DNA of 64,000 nucleotides, taken from contig NZ_JAPZSK010000017.1 of NCBI RefSeq assembly GCF_027531815.1, positions 124,001 to 188,000 of the forward strand, written 5' to 3'. The stretch is from Gemmatimonas sp. Lineage in GTDB: Bacteria > Gemmatimonadota > Gemmatimonadetes > Gemmatimonadales > Gemmatimonadaceae. Each line of letters starts with the position of its first letter. The first letter of the stretch is position 1. The translations under genes were made by a program, and so were the position numbers. Positions 7,923 through 17,846 of this stretch are shown piece by piece. The notes under the pieces were generated by a model. The model was not told where the DNA came from and searched no databases. It saw nothing but the letters and a program-made list of their open reading frames with translations.

Positions 7923-9509
7923 ATGCATTCACCGATGGTCTTTCGCCCTCTGCTGATGCCCATGCACGACGCTGCGCCATCCGACTGGCCCTCCGACATT
8001 CTGCTGCGCCCGTTCGATGCGGCGAATGCCGATCTCGTGCGTACCGTGGCGCCCAAAGGCTGGCTGGCGCCTGTGGCGAAGGATCGGTACCACCTCGTCG
8101 TGGTCGGCGCAGGGACCGCGGGGCTCGTGACGGCCGCGATTGCGTCGGGGCTCGGGGCGCGAGTGGCACTGGTGGAACGCCATCTGTTCGGTGGGGACTG
8201 TCTCAACTTCGGGTGCGTGCCGAGCAAGGCGGTCATTCGCGCTGCGCGCGCCTGGCACGATGCGCGTCGTGCGGCCGCCGAGTTCGGCGGACCATCGGTC
8301 ACGGCTGACGGGGACTTCGGTGCCGTCATGGCCCGGTTGCGCCGGTTGCGCGCAGATATCAGCCCAGTGGATGGCGTCGAACGATTCCGATCGCTGGGGA
8401 TCGACGTGTTTCGTGGCCATGCGGCGTTCTCCTCGTCGGATACGATCCGGGTTGGCGAGGCCACGTTGCGCTTTCGCCGTGCGGTGATCGCCACTGGCGC
8501 GCGCGCGGCGCTTCCGCCCATTCCCGGGCTCGCCGATACGCCGTACGACACTCACGAGTCGATCTTTTCACTGACCGAGCGCCCCCCCCAGCTGATCGTG
8601 ATCGGCGGCGGTCCGATCGGGAGCGAACTGGCACAGTCGTTCGCGCGGTTCGGCAGTGACGTGACCATCGTCCATTCCGACGGGCACATCCTGCCACGGG
8701 AGGACACCGATGCAGCGGCTATCGTGGCCGAAGCGCTGACGTCCGACGGTGTGCGGCTGGTGAACGGCGCTCGAATCGAGCGGGTCTCGTTCGACGGTGC
8801 GGCGTTCCACCTTCATTTGGTTGGTGACCACGGTCGCCCGGTGTTGCACGCCGATCGGCTGCTGGTGGCCGCGGGTCGTACGCCGAATGTGGAAGGGCTG
8901 GGACTCGAGGCTGCGGGGATCGGATACACGCGCACCGGGGTCACGGTGAACGATCGTCTGCGCACGACCAATCCGCGCGTCTATGCGATCGGTGATGTAT
9001 CGTCGCGACTGCAGTTTACGCATCTCGCCGATGCGCAGGCGCGACTGGTTGTCGCGAATGCACTGTTCTTCGGGTTGGGTGGCGGGCGCGCCAGCGCCTT
9101 GGTCGTGCCCCGGGTGACCTACACGGATCCCGAAGTGGCGCATGTCGGGTTGACCGCCGAAGAGGCGGCGGCAGCGGGGCAGCCGATCGAAACGATCACG
9201 GTGCGCCTCGAGGACAACGATCGGGCGCGATTGGATGGGGAGGCCGAGGGCTTCCTCAAGGTCCATGTCGCCGCTGGCAGCGATCGCATTCTCGGTGCAA
9301 CGCTGGTGGCATCGCACGCCGGTGAGATGATCGGCGAGATGACACTTGCCATCACCGTCGGCGAGGGACTCGGTGCCGTCGGCAAGACCATTCACGCGTA
9401 TCCGACCCAGGCCGAGGTGTTTCGGCGTGCGGCCGATGCGTGGCGACGGCGCAGGTTCACCCCGAGGGCGAAGCGGCTTGTGGGCTGGTGGTTCAGGGCG
9501 TGGCGCTGA
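7923..9509 (+). CDS. FAD-dependent pyridine nucleotide-disulfide oxidoreductase, mercuric-reductase-like
   Basis: About 528 residues. An ATG at 7923 follows an in-frame GTG at 7920; the exact start is uncertain because family similarity only begins near residue 55. Domains: FAD-binding GAGTAGLVTAA (~residue 60), active-site CLNFGC in GGDCLNFGCVPSK (~95), NAD-binding IVIGGGPIGSELAQ (~220), a second FAD motif with AIGDVSS, and the dimerisation domain with HAYPTQAEV. The redox Cys pair and C-terminal His are present. There is no N-terminal HMA domain and no C-terminal Cys pair, so true Hg(II) reduction is doubtful. Homologues of this type are known fused to VTT domains, which links it to the VTT-DUF547 gene at the left edge. 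The ~55-residue N-terminal extension is unexplained. Confidence 0.85.
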   Translation: MHSPMVFRPLLMPMHDAAPSDWPSDILLRPFDAANADLVRTVAPKGWLAPVAKDRYHLVVVGAGTAGLVTAAIASGLGARVALVERHLFGGDCLNFGCVPSKAVIRAARAWHDARRAAAEFGGPSVTADGDFGAVMARLRRLRADISPVDGVERFRSLGIDVFRGHAAFSSSDTIRVGEATLRFRRAVIATGARAALPPIPGLADTPYDTHESIFSLTERPPQLIVIGGGPIGSELAQSFARFGSDVTIVHSDGHILPREDTDAAAIVAEALTSDGVRLVNGARIERVSFDGAAFHLHLVGDHGRPVLHADRLLVAAGRTPNVEGLGLEAAGIGYTRTGVTVNDRLRTTNPRVYAIGDVSSRLQFTHLADAQARLVVANALFFGLGGGRASALVVPRVTYTDPEVAHVGLTAEEAAAAGQPIETITVRLEDNDRARLDGEAEGFLKVHVAAGSDRILGATLVASHAGEMIGEMTLAITVGEGLGAVGKTIHAYPTQAEVFRRAADAWRRRRFTPRAKRLVGWWFRAWR

Positions 9510-9608
9510 CAGGCTCTCGCGGGTCCGGAGGTGCGGTAACGCCTGCCGTTCCCTTTGCGACGCCTTGCCTGCGCCCGGCCCCGGGATACCGCCCCGCGTG
9601 CCGAGCGA

Positions 9609-9923
9609 TCAGGAGACGTCGGTCTGCCCGGATCGCGCGCGACGGCGTGACGACACCAGCCCGATCATCACCAGCGGCCAGGCGAGCGAGCAGGCCGTCA
9701 GGGCGGTGAGCGGTCCTACGGTGCAGACGATCATTCCCATGAAGATGGCGGGTGGTGTCCACTGCGTGTCGCGAAAGAATCGCCCCGCCGCGGGCCCGGT
9801 GCGCACGAGCAGCATCACGAGGGTGAGGGTGGCCCCGGCGCCATACCATAGTCGCCAGCCGGTGGACTGGCGCCAGCCGAGGGTCACGGTGTCGAGGATC
9901 AGGGCAAGCGGAAGGTCGAACAT
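9609..9923 (-). CDS. Small three-helix membrane protein, unknown function
   Basis: A 104-residue protein with three hydrophobic segments: near the start (LPLALILDTVTLG), at WYGAGATLTLVMLLV, and FMGMIVCTVGPLTALTACSL onward. It ends in a basic, polar tail. I recognise no family. It stands alone, convergent with the oxidoreductase gene 99 bases away. The clear membrane pattern and absence of a better frame support it as a real gene. Confidence 0.5.
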   Translation of the reverse strand: MFDLPLALILDTVTLGWRQSTGWRLWYGAGATLTLVMLLVRTGPAAGRFFRDTQWTPPAIFMGMIVCTVGPLTALTACSLAWPLVMIGLVSSRRRARSGQTDVS

Positions 9924-10254
9924 GGGGGCGGTTGAGGAGGTGACGGTCGGTGAACCCGCTTCCCCGTCGATCGGTGCCCAACACGGTCCCCCACGCTGCC
10001 GTGCTGTCGAGCGTGGGGCTCAGCGACATCCTGCCGGAGACGACGGTGGCGCGCACGCTGGCTTTTCGCGGGTCGCTCTGCGTCCATGTCCGTTGCGTGC
10101 CCATGGCACTTTCGGCGCGCATCCGACCCTTGCCCCAGGGCGCGTGCCGCCGCCGTGTGACCGGCCGTAACTTCAGAAGGGGAGCCTGCGTATCGACTGC
10201 GGTGAACGCGCCAGCCATGTGGCGCCGACAATGTCTGCCCCTGTGTAACTCCGC
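9924..10254. other. 331-base stretch with no supported gene
   Basis: This separates the leftward small membrane protein from the rightward ECF sigma factor. Open frames exist on both strands but none shows a signal peptide, motif or plausible start. A hairpin of CCCCACGCT and AGCGTGGGG lies near 9988-10018. The promoter of the sigma operon should be in the right part; a weak TGTAAC lies just before the GTG start. I see no riboswitch or repeat. Confidence 0.4.
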
Positions 10255-10836
10255 GTGCCCACCGATTCCCCTACACTGACTCCGGATTCGCTCGAGGACC
10301 CCGCACTCGCCGCGCGCCTTCGTGGTGGCGACCCCGCGGCGTTGGAGTCGGTGTTTCGCCAGATGCACGAGCCGCTCGTGGCCTTCGGGAGCCGCTATCT
10401 TGGCGACCGGGCGCGGGCGGAAGAGCAGGTGCAGGAGCTGTTTTTCACCTTGTGGAACACCCGCGAGCGTCTGGCCTTCAGCGGCAGCCTGCGCAGCTAT
10501 CTCTTTGCGGCCATGCGCAACCGAGCGCTGAACGTGCGCCGTCGCGACGCGGTGGAGCAGGACTGGGCCGACGACGAGGCGCAGGAGTCGGTACGCCTGC
10601 TGCACCGCCAACCGGAAACGCCGGCGTCCCTGCTCGAGGCGGACGCGCTGCATCAGGCCGTGAACGACGCCTTCGAGCGCCTCCCCGAGCGGTGTCGCCT
10701 GGCCATGCACCTGCGTTGGCGCGAGGGGATGTCATACGCCGAGATCGCCGAGGTGCTGGGCATTGGGGTGAAAGGGGTGGAGAACCAGCTGGCGCGTGGG
10801 CTGAAAGCGGTGCGCGCGATGGTGGGGGCGACATGA
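10255..10836 (+). CDS. ECF sigma factor, FecI-like
   Basis: 193 residues starting at GTG (10255). Region 2 includes ALESVFRQMHEPLVAFGSRY and RAEEQVQELFFTLWNTRERL. Region 4 includes LPERCRLAMHLRWREGMSYA followed by EIAEVLGIGVKGVENQLARG. The motif pattern is that of FecI-like ECF factors of Bacteroidota type, which work with a FecR regulator and an STN-bearing TonB receptor. The next genes are such a set: FecR at 10919 and the receptor at 11990. Its stop overlaps a tiny open frame by ATGA. It is expected to drive the receptor/DUF4249 genes once a ligand binds the receptor. Confidence 0.92.
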   Translation: MPTDSPTLTPDSLEDPALAARLRGGDPAALESVFRQMHEPLVAFGSRYLGDRARAEEQVQELFFTLWNTRERLAFSGSLRSYLFAAMRNRALNVRRRDAVEQDWADDEAQESVRLLHRQPETPASLLEADALHQAVNDAFERLPERCRLAMHLRWREGMSYAEIAEVLGIGVKGVENQLARGLKAVRAMVGAT

Positions 10837-10922
10837 GCGTCAGCGGGCGGAGTTGGCGATCCGTGGGGGGATTTGTGGATCTCGCGTGTGATGGGGGTAT
10901 GCCCCCCGTGGAGCTGTCATGA
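10833..10922 (+). CDS. Possible 29-residue bridging small ORF
   Basis: The frame starts with an ATG that overlaps the sigma stop (ATGA, 10833-10836) and ends with a TGA that overlaps the FecR ATG (ATGA, 10919-10922). The peptide begins MSVSGRSWRSVGGFV and ends MPPVELS; no family is recognised. Overlaps at both ends would let ribosomes run from sigma to FecR without release, so it may act as a translational bridge. It could equally be chance. Confidence 0.35.
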   Translation: MSVSGRSWRSVGGFVDLACDGGMPPVELS

Positions 10923-11875
10923 CCCCGACCGACGGTCCGGTGGATCGTTCACCGTATCCTCCTGATGAGGACGCGGCGTTCGAGCGCGCCTTGGCGGGGG
11001 CGGCGCGTGGCCCGGTGGTCGTCACGACCGCGGAGACCGATGCCGCCTGGCAGGCGCTCGCGGCGCGCGTGGCGCAGACGGCGGTGACGGCCGATGCGAC
11101 CATCGTGCCCATCACCTCGGCGGCGTCTGTGCGTCGCGGGCGACCGTGGCGTCGCGTCGCGTCGCTGGCGGCGGCGGCCTTGGTGGCGGTGAGTGCCGGA
11201 CTGTCGTGGCAGTATCGGCAGAACGCCTTCCGTGAGGTCACCGCACCCGCGGGGCAACGGGTGGCCGTACAACTCCCCGATGGCAGTCACCTCACCCTCG
11301 CCGCCGGCAGTCATGCCCGCTGGCGCAAGGATTTCGGTGATCGGGCGCGCGACGTGTATCTGACCGGTGAAGCGGTGCTCGAGGTGGTGCATGACACCAC
11401 GCGCGCGTTCCGGATCTACACCGGCAACGCCGTGGTGGAGGACATCGGGACGCGCTTCCTGGTGCGCGCGTGGCCCGAGCAGGCAGGGGTGGACGTTCTG
11501 GTAACGGAGGGCATCGTGGCGCTCGCCGACACGACGACCGCACGGCGCACGGCGCCCCTGCAGCGCACGACCATTGTGGCCGGACAGCGCGGCGTGCTGC
11601 GCGCAGACGGCACCGTGCAGGTCACGCCAGCCGATACCTCGGCGCTGGCGTGGATGAATGGCGCCCTGCATTTCGACAATGCCCCGTTGCGCGAAGCATT
11701 GCCCATCATCTCGCGGTGGTACGCCGTGGACATCGATGCCGATCCGGCACTCCTGGAGCGACGACTGACCGGACATTTCGTGCAGCAGTCGCTGCCGCAA
11801 CTGCTGGACGCGCTCGGGTTGGCACTCGACGTGCGCGTGCGGCGTGACAGCGATGGTGTGCACCTGCAGCCCTGA
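10919..11875 (+). CDS. FecR-family anti-sigma / sigma regulator
   Basis: 318 residues. The N-terminal ~75 residues are cytoplasmic, followed by one membrane helix (VASLAAAALVAVSAGLSWQY, ~residues 78-98) and a periplasmic FecR domain. The domain shows the typical start APAGQRVAVQLPDGSHLTLAAG, a DVYLTGEAVLEV segment, and a C-terminal LTGHFVQQSLPQLLDALGLA that resembles the secretin/TonB short (STN) fold. FecR proteins relay ligand binding from the receptor's signalling domain to the sigma factor. Here the receptor gene carries an internal stop codon, so the circuit may be open. Confidence 0.9.
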   Translation: MTPTDGPVDRSPYPPDEDAAFERALAGAARGPVVVTTAETDAAWQALAARVAQTAVTADATIVPITSAASVRRGRPWRRVASLAAAALVAVSAGLSWQYRQNAFREVTAPAGQRVAVQLPDGSHLTLAAGSHARWRKDFGDRARDVYLTGEAVLEVVHDTTRAFRIYTGNAVVEDIGTRFLVRAWPEQAGVDVLVTEGIVALADTTTARRTAPLQRTTIVAGQRGVLRADGTVQVTPADTSALAWMNGALHFDNAPLREALPIISRWYAVDIDADPALLERRLTGHFVQQSLPQLLDALGLALDVRVRRDSDGVHLQP

Positions 11876-11989
11876 CCACTGAGGGGTTTTCCGCGTGACG
11901 CGTGTCTTGGGATCGAACGACCGCGCCACGCCCTGCTCGCACCAACGCGAACGGCACCGGCGCGCAGCGTCCTGTCATCCATACCGTTC

Positions 11990-14746
11990 ATGACTTCGAC
12001 TGTCCTCGGCGCGCGCCGACATGCCTGGTGGCGCGCCGTGCCTCTGACCGCGGTGCTGCTCTGCGCACTGGCGCGACCAGTGCACGCGCAGAACCGCGTG
12101 ACTCCACCACGCGACTACGTCTCACTGGACAGCGCCAGCACGGCTCGCGGCGGCCTGCTGCGTCCCGTGTCCCTGCGTTTGCAGCAGGTGCCGCTCGTGC
12201 GCGCACTCGAGGAGATCGCCATGCAGGCGCGCCTGTCGTTCGTGGCCGACCGGGCATTGCCCGGACTCGATCGTCTGGTCACGGTGAACCTGGCCGCGAC
12301 GCCGGTGCGCGACGCCATGCGCACGGTGCTGCGTGATGCGTCGTTGGAACTGCTCGTGGGCCCCAACGATCAGTTGGTGCTGCGCGTGCGCGCGCCGCGG
12401 GCAGCCGCTCCCCGCTCCCGTGATGCGCTGCGGCTCTCCGGTTACGTGCGAAACGTCTCGAGTGGCGAGGTGGTGCGGCGCGCCCAGCTCGTGGTGAACG
12501 GGACCACCAACCGGGAAGCCAACGAGGAGGGCTTCTACGTGCTGCTGCTGCCCGAGGGTGAACACCAGCTGCAAGTGCGGGCGCTGGGGTTTGCGCCCCT
12601 CGACACCGTGATCAAGTTGACGGAATCGCGCACGCTCGACTTGTCGCTGCGCCCACGCACCGTCGTACTCACGGCCATGAAGGTGGAGGCGAGCAAGAAC
12701 GAACGTGGGGATCTGGACCCCAAGCTGCCCGACATGAGCGTGGCGCGGCTCGATATGAACATCGTGCGCAAGGCGCCGCCGCTGCTGGGTGAAGTGGATC
12801 CGCTGCGCAGTCTCACGTTGCTGCCCGGTGTTTCAGCCGCGAGCGATGCCAGCAGCGCCTTCAACGTGCGTGGCGGCAGCGTGGACCAGAACCTCGTGCT
12901 GCTGGACGAAGCCACGCTGTACAACCCGTCGCACGTGCTCGGCTTTCTGTCCACGTTCAACGCCGACGCGGTGGACGACGTGACCCTCTACAAGGGCGCC
13001 ATTCCAGCCAAGTTCGGTGGACGTCTCTCCAGCGTGGTGGACGTGCGGCAGCGCGAGGGGAACATACGCGAGTTTGCCGGGAGCGCGTCGATTGGCCTGC
13101 TGGCCAGTCGCGTGATTGTCGAAGGTCCACTGCCCGGCAATCGCGGCAGCTTCATGGTGGCGGGGCGTCGCTCGTACGCCGACGCCTTTCTGCGCCTTGC
13201 GAGCGACTCGAGCATTCGGCAGAACGAAGCGTTCTTCTACGACATCAACGCCAAGGCCAACCTGCGCCTTGGCCAGAACGGCGCCCTGCTCTTTTCCACC
13301 TTCGTGGGGCGCGACCGCTTTGCCCAGCCCACCGAACAAATCGGCGTGGGGTGGGGCAACCGTTCCTCGACGCTGCGCTAGAACCAGGCCTACAAGCGAC
13401 TCTTCTCGAAGGTCACCACCACGACCAGCACGTACGACTATCGGTTGGACTTTCGTCTCGAGCCACGCGACTCGGCACGGTGGAGCGCCAGTATCGCCAG
13501 TGCCAGCGTGAAGGTGGATGAGACCTTTCGGCTGACCGATCGGCAGTCACTGGAGTTCGGTGGCGAGTATATCGATCATGAATTCCGCCCGGGCGCCATC
13601 GCGCCCCGTGGTGATACGACGTTGCTGCGCCCTCGTACCATACCCACGCGGTACGGCACGTCGATCGCGGGGTACCTGGGGCACGAGGTAGAGGTGGGCA
13701 GTCGCATTGGCGTACGGTATGGCCTGCGCTATGCAGCCTTCTCCCGCAACGGGCCGTACACGCGCTACCGCTACGCCAACGACGCGCCGGTGGTGTACAA
13801 CGCCAGACTCTCCCGCTACGAGCCCGGCCGGTTGCTCGATAGCACGCGAATCACGGACGACCGGCAGATCATCCGGTACGACGGCTGGGAGCCGCGGGCG
13901 TCCATGCGCTTCTCGCTGACTGAGCAGTCGAGCCTCAAGGCCAGTTACGCCCGCACGCAGCAGTTCCTGCAACTGGTGTCCAACACCAACTCGCCCACGC
14001 CGCTGGATGTGTGGGAGCCGGTGGGCGAGTTCATCCGGCCCCAGCAGGCGGATCAGGTGGCGCTGGGGTACAGCACCCGTCGCGGCGCGTACGAGTTCAC
14101 GGCCGAAGTGTACGGCAAGCGCGCGCAGAACGTGGTGGATTACATCGACGGTGCAGACGTGGTGCTGAACCCGCGCCTCGAAACGCTGCTGGTACAGGGA
14201 GAAGGGCGCGCGTATGGCCTCGAGCTGTTCCTGCGCCGCAGCACCGGTCGCCTGAGTGGGTGGGCCAGCTACACACTGGCACGTGCCGAACAGCGCTTTC
14301 CGGTGCCGCCGCGTGCCGGTGCGGTGAGTGGCGGCGGGGTGAACGGTGGCCGGTGGTATCGCTCGCCCTTCGACAAGACGCACAACCTGTCGCTGGTGGG
14401 CGTGTGGGAGTGGAAGCCCAAGTGGACGGTGAGCTCCACCTTCCTGTTCGCGACGGGGCTGCCGGCCACGCTGCCGGAGTCGCGGTACATGCTGGACGGC
14501 TTCCTGGTGGCCGAGTACGGCGCGCGCAACGGCGCCCGCCTGCCGGCCTATCATCGTCTGGATCTGAACTTCGCCCGCACCATGGGCCGTGGGGAGCTGC
14601 AGTTCGGTTTTCTGAACCTCTACAACCGGTTCAACGCGCAGGCGCTGCGCGTACGGCAGCGCACGAACGACCCGCTGGTCACCGAAGCGGTACAGACCTC
14701 GATCTTCGGTCTGGTGCCCAGCATCAACTACGTCTTCCGCTTCTGA
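11990..14746 (+). pseudogene. STN-domain TonB-dependent receptor interrupted by an in-frame amber codon
   Basis: Reading frame and homology continue over 919 codons, but TAG at 13379-13381 splits the gene. Upstream part: signal peptide ending PVHAQ, STN signalling domain (about residues 50-130, VPLVRALEEIAMQARLSFVA), carboxypeptidase-regulatory fold (~140-225), plug and first barrel strands. Downstream part begins NQAYKRLFSK and ends in the expected barrel C-terminus LVPSINYVFRF. Barrel strands of this family often read LRWNxxF here, so a TGG (Trp) to TAG change is the simplest explanation; frame and sequence quality on both sides are intact. The signalling domain matches the FecI/FecR genes just upstream. 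Sequencing error or amber suppression are alternatives. Confidence 0.85.
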
Positions 14747-14751
14747 GCGCC

Positions 14752-15642
14752 ATGATCAATCGACTCCTGCAACGGGCCACGTACGCGCACCGCGTTTCGC
14801 TGGTTGTTCTGATGGCCGGTGTGCAGCTGCTGGCCACGGGTTGTGAACGTGTCGTCGGCATCGAAGTGGACACCGGTCCGGAGCGCCTGGTCGTCGAGGC
14901 GCGCCTCGAGGCCGTCAACGGGGCGCCCAGCGGTCGTCAGTCCATTCGGCTCACCACCACGGCGCCGTACTTTTCGAATGCACCGACGCCAGGGGCGCGC
15001 GGGGCGGTCGTGCAGGTGCGTGACGACCTGGGGCGCGCGGTGCGGTTCGCCGAATCGTCCACGTCGGGTACCTACGTCACCGACAGTCTCGTGGCCGCCG
15101 TGGGGCGCACCTACACCCTGCGCATCGAGTGGCGCGGGGACGTTTACGAGTCCACCGACCGGTTGGATGCGGTAGCGAACATCGACTCGCTGTACTTCAT
15201 CGCGCGCCCGCGCCGTGATGCCGCCAAGGAGGGGGTGCGGGCTACCATCGACCTGCGCGACCCGCCGGTGGTGGCGAACTACTACCTCTGGGATCAGTTC
15301 GTGGACGGCGTGCGACAGATCGCGCCGGACAGCCTGTTCAGGGCTCGCATTGTCGTGAATGACGAGTTCTTCCAGGGGCGCCGACTCCGCCAGTTCCAGC
15401 CGTTCGATGGGGTACCGGTGCGGAGCGGGCAGGAGGTCCTCATTCGTCAGTATTCCATCTCGGAAACGGTGTGGCGCTACTACGATGCGCTCAATCAACA
15501 GACCAATGGGGACGGCTCCCCGTTCTCCATTCCGCCGTCGAGTGTGCGCGGCAACGTGGCCAACGTGACGCGGCCCAACGTGATGGCGTTGGGCTACTTC
15601 TCGGCCAGCGCCGTAGCGGAGCGCCGCGCGCGGGTGCCGTAG
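14752..15642 (+). CDS. DUF4249 lipoprotein, receptor partner
   Basis: 296 residues, starting 5 bases after the receptor stop. A signal peptide ends in a lipobox (QLLATGC, Cys at ~29), so it is probably an outer-membrane lipoprotein. The mature part fits DUF4249: GPERLVVEARLE, a repeated beta pattern, and VANYYLWDQF. In Bacteroidota, DUF4249 genes sit directly after STN-type TonB receptors and are thought to act as surface-exposed ligand-binding partners, like SusD. The ligand is not known. Because the receptor is interrupted, this protein may have lost its partner. Confidence 0.8.
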   Translation: MINRLLQRATYAHRVSLVVLMAGVQLLATGCERVVGIEVDTGPERLVVEARLEAVNGAPSGRQSIRLTTTAPYFSNAPTPGARGAVVQVRDDLGRAVRFAESSTSGTYVTDSLVAAVGRTYTLRIEWRGDVYESTDRLDAVANIDSLYFIARPRRDAAKEGVRATIDLRDPPVVANYYLWDQFVDGVRQIAPDSLFRARIVVNDEFFQGRRLRQFQPFDGVPVRSGQEVLIRQYSISETVWRYYDALNQQTNGDGSPFSIPPSSVRGNVANVTRPNVMALGYFSASAVAERRARVP

Positions 15643-15722
15643 CAGGGGTACGGGGCGCGCGTCCGGAGTCTTCCCCTCGGCCCGCGCGCACGCCCCGGGG
15701 GTTCCCGGCGTAGAATGCAGGT

Positions 15723-16832
15723 ATGCCCACTTCCCTCGTGGTCGCACTCGCACTCGCTCTGGCGCTGGTCGTTTGGCCGCCAGCGCCGACCTTTGCACAA
15801 GGCACACCGTCGGCGGTCGGCCCGACGATTCCGCGCGACTCGCTGGTGGCCCGGCTGGCCGACCTGCGGCGCATTCACACCCCCGACGGCATCGAGCTGC
15901 TGGAGCCGGTGCGCGTCGATGGCACCATGCAGTGGGTAAACGTGCGCGGCAAGCACCGCGACAACCCGGTGATCGTGATGATCCACGGCGGCCCCGGTAC
16001 GCCCACGCTCTCCTCGGCGTGGGCGTACCAGGCCCCCTGGGAAGACTTCTTCACGGTGGTGCACTACGACCAGCGCGGCGTGGGCAAGAATGCCGTGAGC
16101 GCCGATCGGGACGCCCTCGCCCCGACGCTGACCTTTGACCGGCTCGTGCTTGATGCCGAGGCCATGGTGGCCTGGGTGCGTGAGCGGCTGGGAGTGGAGA
16201 AGGTGATCGTGATGGGCTACTCGTACGGCACCATGCTGGGGATGGCGCTCGTGCAGCGGCGCCCCGAGTGGGTGCACGCGTACGTGGGGGTGGGGCAGGT
16301 GAGCGGCAGCGGCGACGACTACCTGTACCGGAAGTTGCGGGCGCTGGCGACGGAAAGCGGCAACCGTGACGCGCTGCGCGAACTCGACTCCATTGCCCCC
16401 TATCCGCGGCCGGGCGCGCCGGTGAGCAGCGTGCTGCTCACCCGGAAATGGGCGCGCCACTTCAACGGCGGCTGGTACGGCAAGCCCACCTTCGACCTGC
16501 TGTTCAGCCTTCCCGAGTGGGCACCGGAATACACGGCCGCCGAGGTGGCGGAGCAGCGCGCCGCCACGCAGTGGACCACGCGCACCCTCGTGGGGCGGGG
16601 GGCCGCCCCGCTGCCGACGACGTTTGCCGTGCCGGTGGTGATCGTGCAGGGGAAGCACGATCTGCACACCCCGTACGAACCGGCGCGCGATTACGTCGAC
16701 CGCATCACGGCACCACGCAAGCGGTTCGTGACGCTCGACTGGTCGGCGCACGTGCCGTTTCTCGAGGAGCCGGGACGTTTCCTGCAGGTGTTGCTGGACG
16801 AGGTCCGGCCACTGGCGTTCGTGCCGCGGTGA
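15723..16832 (+). CDS. Secreted alpha/beta hydrolase, proline iminopeptidase-like (S33)
   Basis: 369 residues with a signal peptide ([22 protein letters not shown]). The alpha/beta-hydrolase core shows the oxyanion segment IHGGPGTPT and YDQRGVGKN, both typical of S33 aminopeptidases, the nucleophile elbow GYSYGTM (Ser), a late Asp in HDLHTPYEP and a His in [11 protein letters not shown]33 enzymes release N-terminal proline or other residues, or hydrolyse esters. A TAGAAT hexamer ends 6 bases before the ATG, suggesting a leaderless message. The stop overlaps the GTG start of the EamA gene. Confidence 0.85.
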   Translation: MPTSLVVALALALALVVWPPAPTFAQGTPSAVGPTIPRDSLVARLADLRRIHTPDGIELLEPVRVDGTMQWVNVRGKHRDNPVIVMIHGGPGTPTLSSAWAYQAPWEDFFTVVHYDQRGVGKNAVSADRDALAPTLTFDRLVLDAEAMVAWVRERLGVEKVIVMGYSYGTMLGMALVQRRPEWVHAYVGVGQVSGSGDDYLYRKLRALATESGNRDALRELDSIAPYPRPGAPVSSVLLTRKWARHFNGGWYGKPTFDLLFSLPEWAPEYTAAEVAEQRAATQWTTRTLVGRGAAPLPTTFAVPVVIVQGKHDLHTPYEPARDYVDRITAPRKRFVTLDWSAHVPFLEEPGRFLQVLLDEVRPLAFVPR

Positions 16833-17734
16833 GCGACCAGCAGTCACTCGCGGGGGAATCGCGGCGGCACGCTGCGTGGGCCGCGGCGCTGGCGAGCGTC
16901 CTGTTCGGGGCCTCGGTGGTGGTCACGCGCTACGTGGTATTGGAAATCCCCCCGGTGGGGCTTGCCTTTCTGCGGTACGTCCTGGCCACGGCGTGTTTGC
17001 TGCTGTTGTTGCGGGGCGCCGCCTTTCCCGCCATGCCCTGGCGCGACCGGGTGCAGGTGACACTGCTCGGCGTGCTCTTCTTTGGCGTGTTCCCGTGGAG
17101 CTTCAGCGCGGCGCTCACCCACCTGCCGTCGGCGCCCGTGGCGCTGGTGGTCGCCACCATGCCACTGGTGACGCTGGGGCTCTCGGTGTGGCGCGGGGAG
17201 GAACCCTGGCGGGCACGCGCGGCCCTGGGGCAGGGGATCGCGCTGGCAGGTCTGCTGCTGGCGCTGTGGCCCGGCGCGGGGGCCGGCGCGCCGCCGGCGG
17301 CGGCCGATGCCTGGGTGGGGTATGTGGAGATCAGCCTCACGGTGCTCTGCGGGGCCACGTACAACGTGTGGTCACGTCCACTGCTGCGTCGCTACGACGC
17401 CATGGCCATCTCGGCGCAGAGCATGCTCGCCGGCGCGGTGGCACTGACACCGCTGGCCATGGCCAGCGGCCTGCTCGCCCAGGTGCCGCAGGTGACGCCG
17501 CTGGGGTGGGCGGCCGTGCTGTTCCTCGGTGTCTGCGGTGGGGCGTTGGCGTTCGGGTTGTGGATCTGGGCCCTGCGACACTCCACGCCGTCGCGCGTGG
17601 CCGTGTTCCTGGCGCTCAACCCCATCACGGCCATCATGCTGGGCGTGGTGCTGCTGGGTGAACCGGTCACGCTGCGGCTCGCCCTGGCGCTGGTGATGGT
17701 GCTGGCGGGCATTCAGCTGGCCTCACGCCGCTAG
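16829..17734 (+). CDS. EamA/DMT-family transporter
   Basis: 301 residues starting at GTG that overlaps the previous TGA (GTGA). Ten hydrophobic helices form two EamA repeats. The first contains [12 protein letters not shown] and [14 protein letters not shown]; the second contains [32 protein letters not shown] and [20 protein letters not shown], the usual closing segment of drug/metabolite transporters. Members export amino acids, nucleosides or small metabolites. Coupling to a secreted peptidase gene is suggestive but does not define the substrate. Confidence 0.88.
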   Translation: MSDQQSLAGESRRHAAWAAALASVLFGASVVVTRYVVLEIPPVGLAFLRYVLATACLLLLLRGAAFPAMPWRDRVQVTLLGVLFFGVFPWSFSAALTHLPSAPVALVVATMPLVTLGLSVWRGEEPWRARAALGQGIALAGLLLALWPGAGAGAPPAAADAWVGYVEISLTVLCGATYNVWSRPLLRRYDAMAISAQSMLAGAVALTPLAMASGLLAQVPQVTPLGWAAVLFLGVCGGALAFGLWIWALRHSTPSRVAVFLALNPITAIMLGVVLLGEPVTLRLALALVMVLAGIQLASRR

Positions 17735-17846
17735 ATTGCGTGGTACTGTGCTCATCCCTCCCCTGCCCCGCGCCATTTTCGGCCCCACGCGCGCCATCGT
17801 TCCCCTCACGCTGACGGCCGCTCGCCACCCCACGGAGTGCCGCTGA

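Noticed and set aside
7923-9509. True mercuric reductase (merA)
   Set aside because: No HMA domain, no C-terminal Cys pair, and no merR or merT genes nearby; only the general fold is shared.
17748-17846. 32-codon GTG frame ending directly before the P-loop protein gene, with TAGATT upstream
   Set aside because: No conserved feature, and Pro/Arg/Ala-rich composition typical of chance frames here.
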